In this document: in pieces, positions 6,771 to 7,863 of the stretch | Layout: each line of letters starts with the position of its first letter | Position numbering within the stretch: position 1 is the first letter of the stretch | DNA from: an uncultured Gammaproteobacteria bacterium | Lineage (GTDB): Bacteria > Pseudomonadota > Gammaproteobacteria > Arenicellales > UBA868 | Assembly (NCBI GenBank): GCA_913051905.1 | Contig: CAJXBY010000124.1 | Span: forward strand, 1-7,863 | Direction: 5' to 3' | DNA length: 7,863 nucleotides | Translations under genes and position numbers: made by a program | The notes under the pieces: generated by a model | What the model was told of the DNA's origin: nothing | The model's input: the letters and a program-made list of their open reading frames with translations, nothing else | The model's database searches: none

Positions 6771-7010
6771 TCAGCCGGCAAGAATAGCTGCCAGCGCATC
6801 GCTGGCCTCGATCACATCCTCTCGTGCAACATCAAGATGTGTGACGGCCCGCATTCTCTGTTCGTTGATCGCGCCAATCCAGATGCCCTCCTCGCGCAAC
6901 CGGGCAGAGATATCCCGTGCGGAAAGACCGGTCCCGGAGACATCAAAAAATACCAGGTTCGTTTCGATCCTGTCGTTGACCAATACGATACCGTCGAGTG
7001 CTGATATTCG
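6771..7010 (-). pseudogene. 3' fragment of a low-specificity L-threonine aldolase gene
   Basis: About 78 codons encode the C-terminal small domain of a PLP-dependent beta-eliminating aldolase, which cleaves threonine or allo-threonine to glycine and acetaldehyde. The pieces ISALDGIVLVNDRIETNLVF, then IWIGAINEQRMRAVTHLDV and a final helix ending AAILAG, match the pattern xTNxVFFxV...RAVTHLDVxxxD known from LtaE/GLY1 proteins. The first ~260 residues expected of the family, with the PLP lysine, are absent. GC-rich codon use agrees with hyuA, located 29 bases downstream, so this end belongs to the same genome and operon as hyuAB. The intact gene probably continues elsewhere if the join is an artefact. 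Confidence 0.75.
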
Positions 7011-7863
7011 CTCTGAACCGCTTGCTCCTGCACTGTTCCAAGGGGTCGAACCATCGGTCGTATTCCATGTCACGCTGCCCTCAACCCAATCATGTTGCCC
7101 ATTTTCGTGAACAACAACGGCCTGTGGAACCAGAGGTACTGCAGAGTTGTTTTCTGTTCTCATACGAAGGGTAGCTGAGGAAACTGCCAAGCCATCTGGG
7201 AGTTGATGAGAACCTGTATCGCATGCAACCAAAATCACTTGAGTATTACTAACAGCCAAATACAATCCATTGAGATTGATGTTAGATGCGGACCCACCTT
7301 CGATGTAGGTGTCGTCGCATTCTGGTTCTTGTAGAGTGGGGTGATTGGTCGTACCAATACCATGCCTGAATCTAAGTTGGTGTTCCCCATTGCCGAGAGA
7401 AGAAGAATTCAACTGAGTGACGAGCATTTCGGTTGAATACCATGGTCCTCTCTCATCGTCAATGACTTCTTGTATCCTCCAAAGGTAATTGAAACCATAT
7501 TCTAGCCCCCATGATGAAGATACTTCGTATTCACCATTGGTTAAATCAAATCCACTATCTGTACGGCTGTCTGCTGTAAGTAGCATCTCAGTACCTGCAT
7601 CACCACCAGAAGATACCATTGAGATGATGACATCATTAGGGTTGCTCGGATTGGAAACATCCCAAGATATAGTTGGAGTATTGGTACTATTCAATGACCA
7701 ATTGTCCAATTCCCATGTCGCAGTATCATCTGGATGGATTCCGGTTGGAGTCGGTGTAGCAACACTATCTCCCCAAACGTACTCAAGGTCAAGATGGGGT
7801 CTATACGATGATGCATCGATATCCCCGGATGCAAATTCAATCTCTTCACCGGCCAAACCATGC
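6771..7863 (-). CDS. Chimeric partial ORF: DNRLRE-type surface protein joined to threonine aldolase C-terminus
   Basis: This frame is open to the right edge of the window; codons reading H-G precede a TTG at 7856, so its N-terminus is outside. Counting from that TTG it has 361 residues. Residues 1-28 look like the last strands of one DNRLRE (CBM96-like) beta domain (SSYRPHLDLEYVW). Residues ~45-150 resemble a fibronectin-III-like spacer (TPTISWD, YLWRIQEVIDDERGPWYS). Residues ~175-279 are a second DNRLRE domain (SSATLRMRT, WVEGSVTWNTT, TPWNSAG) cut before its end. Residues ~284-361 are instead the C-terminal domain of a low-specificity L-threonine aldolase (RIETNLVFFDV, MRAVTHLDV). Those families do not normally occur together, the aldolase lacks its PLP-lysine domain, and the base composition changes at the same place. 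It is best treated as an assembly chimera or recent recombination rather than one functional protein. Confidence 0.75.
   Translation of the reverse strand, partial: HGLAGEEIEFASGDIDASSYRPHLDLEYVWGDSVATPTPTGIHPDDTATWELDNWSLNSTNTPTISWDVSNPSNPNDVIISMVSSGGDAGTEMLLTADSRTDSGFDLTNGEYEVSSSWGLEYGFNYLWRIQEVIDDERGPWYSTEMLVTQLNSSSLGNGEHQLRFRHGIGTTNHPTLQEPECDDTYIEGGSASNINLNGLYLAVSNTQVILVACDTGSHQLPDGLAVSSATLRMRTENNSAVPLVPQAVVVHENGQHDWVEGSVTWNTTDGSTPWNSAGASGSERISALDGIVLVNDRIETNLVFFDVSGTGLSARDISARLREEGIWIGAINEQRMRAVTHLDVAREDVIEASDALAAILAG
7011..7863 (-). other. AT-richer foreign segment encoding DNRLRE/CBM96-like domains (partial at both ends)
   Basis: GC content drops here: by counting, 38% in 7501-7560 and 42% in 7621-7680, against 63% in 5521-5580. 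Codons switch to AT-ending forms. The encoded protein is Asn/Ser/Thr/Asp-rich, has no membrane segment in view, and shows alternating DNRLRE domains and an Fn3-like spacer, which indicates a large secreted or surface-anchored polypeptide. DNRLRE-type modules are thought to bind polysaccharide or act as structural spacers. I associate this architecture with planktonic archaea of Marine Group II and with some marine bacteria; the source is inference. Two cysteines (C180 and C212) in the second domain could form a disulfide, consistent with an extracellular location. Confidence 0.6.

Noticed and set aside
1..7863. CRISPR array, tRNA/rRNA gene, insertion sequence or att site
   Set aside because: No regularly spaced repeats, no tRNA-like cloverleaf or GGTTCGAATCC-type T-arm, no transposase or terminal inverted repeats were found on reading either strand.
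6771..7863. A genuine new DNRLRE-aldolase enzyme
   Set aside because: Both domains are truncated at the join, the aldolase lacks its PLP-binding part, and composition changes at the same place, so a chimera is the simpler reading.

Overview
The window looks like a piece of a marine or environmental metagenomic contig from a GC-rich (high 50s %) Pseudomonadota genome, probably gammaproteobacterial because the Nudix protein closely resembles enterobacterial NudF. It is joined at its right end to clearly AT-richer DNA (about 40% GC in sampled lines). That AT-rich DNA encodes an extracellular DNRLRE/CBM96-like repeat protein of the kind I associate with Marine Group II archaea (Poseidoniia) and similar planktonic lineages. 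The organism calls are inference from protein style and composition; no search was possible.

Layout. Bases 1-145 are a probable divergent promoter region, with a possible minus-strand gene start at base 40 that leaves the window after 13 codons. Bases 146-2152 (+) are one uninterrupted reading frame encoding a free-standing YbaK/PrdX-type aminoacyl-tRNA editing domain followed by a complete amidase-signature (Ser-cisSer-Lys) hydrolase. A well-formed Shine-Dalgarno sequence and GTG codon sit exactly at the domain border (731-748), so the amidase is probably also, or only, made from its own start. Bases 2159-2794 (+) are a NudF-like ADP-ribose pyrophosphatase, 6 bases downstream and in the same frame. 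A convergent gap (2795-2875) follows. The minus strand then carries hyuB (2876-4609) and hyuA (4606-6741, or 6723), overlapping by an ATGA. Together they encode an ATP-dependent hydantoinase/5-oxoprolinase-type enzyme. Upstream of hyuA, in operon order, a reading frame runs from the right edge to 6771. Its last ~78 codons are the C-terminus of a low-specificity threonine aldolase, and the rest is an unrelated surface repeat protein.

How the genes may work together: HyuAB opens cyclic imides, hydantoins or 5-oxoproline-like lactams using ATP, and amidase-signature enzymes hydrolyse linear amide or carbamoyl products. The two transcription units could therefore belong to one nitrogen- or amino-acid-salvage pathway, to which a PLP-dependent aldolase would fit as an amino-acid-processing step. 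That pathway link is inference from proximity. The strongest unusual signals are the editing-domain/amidase joint with an internal start, and the compositional and domain break near 7005-7025, which is either a contig chimera or a very recent recombination.
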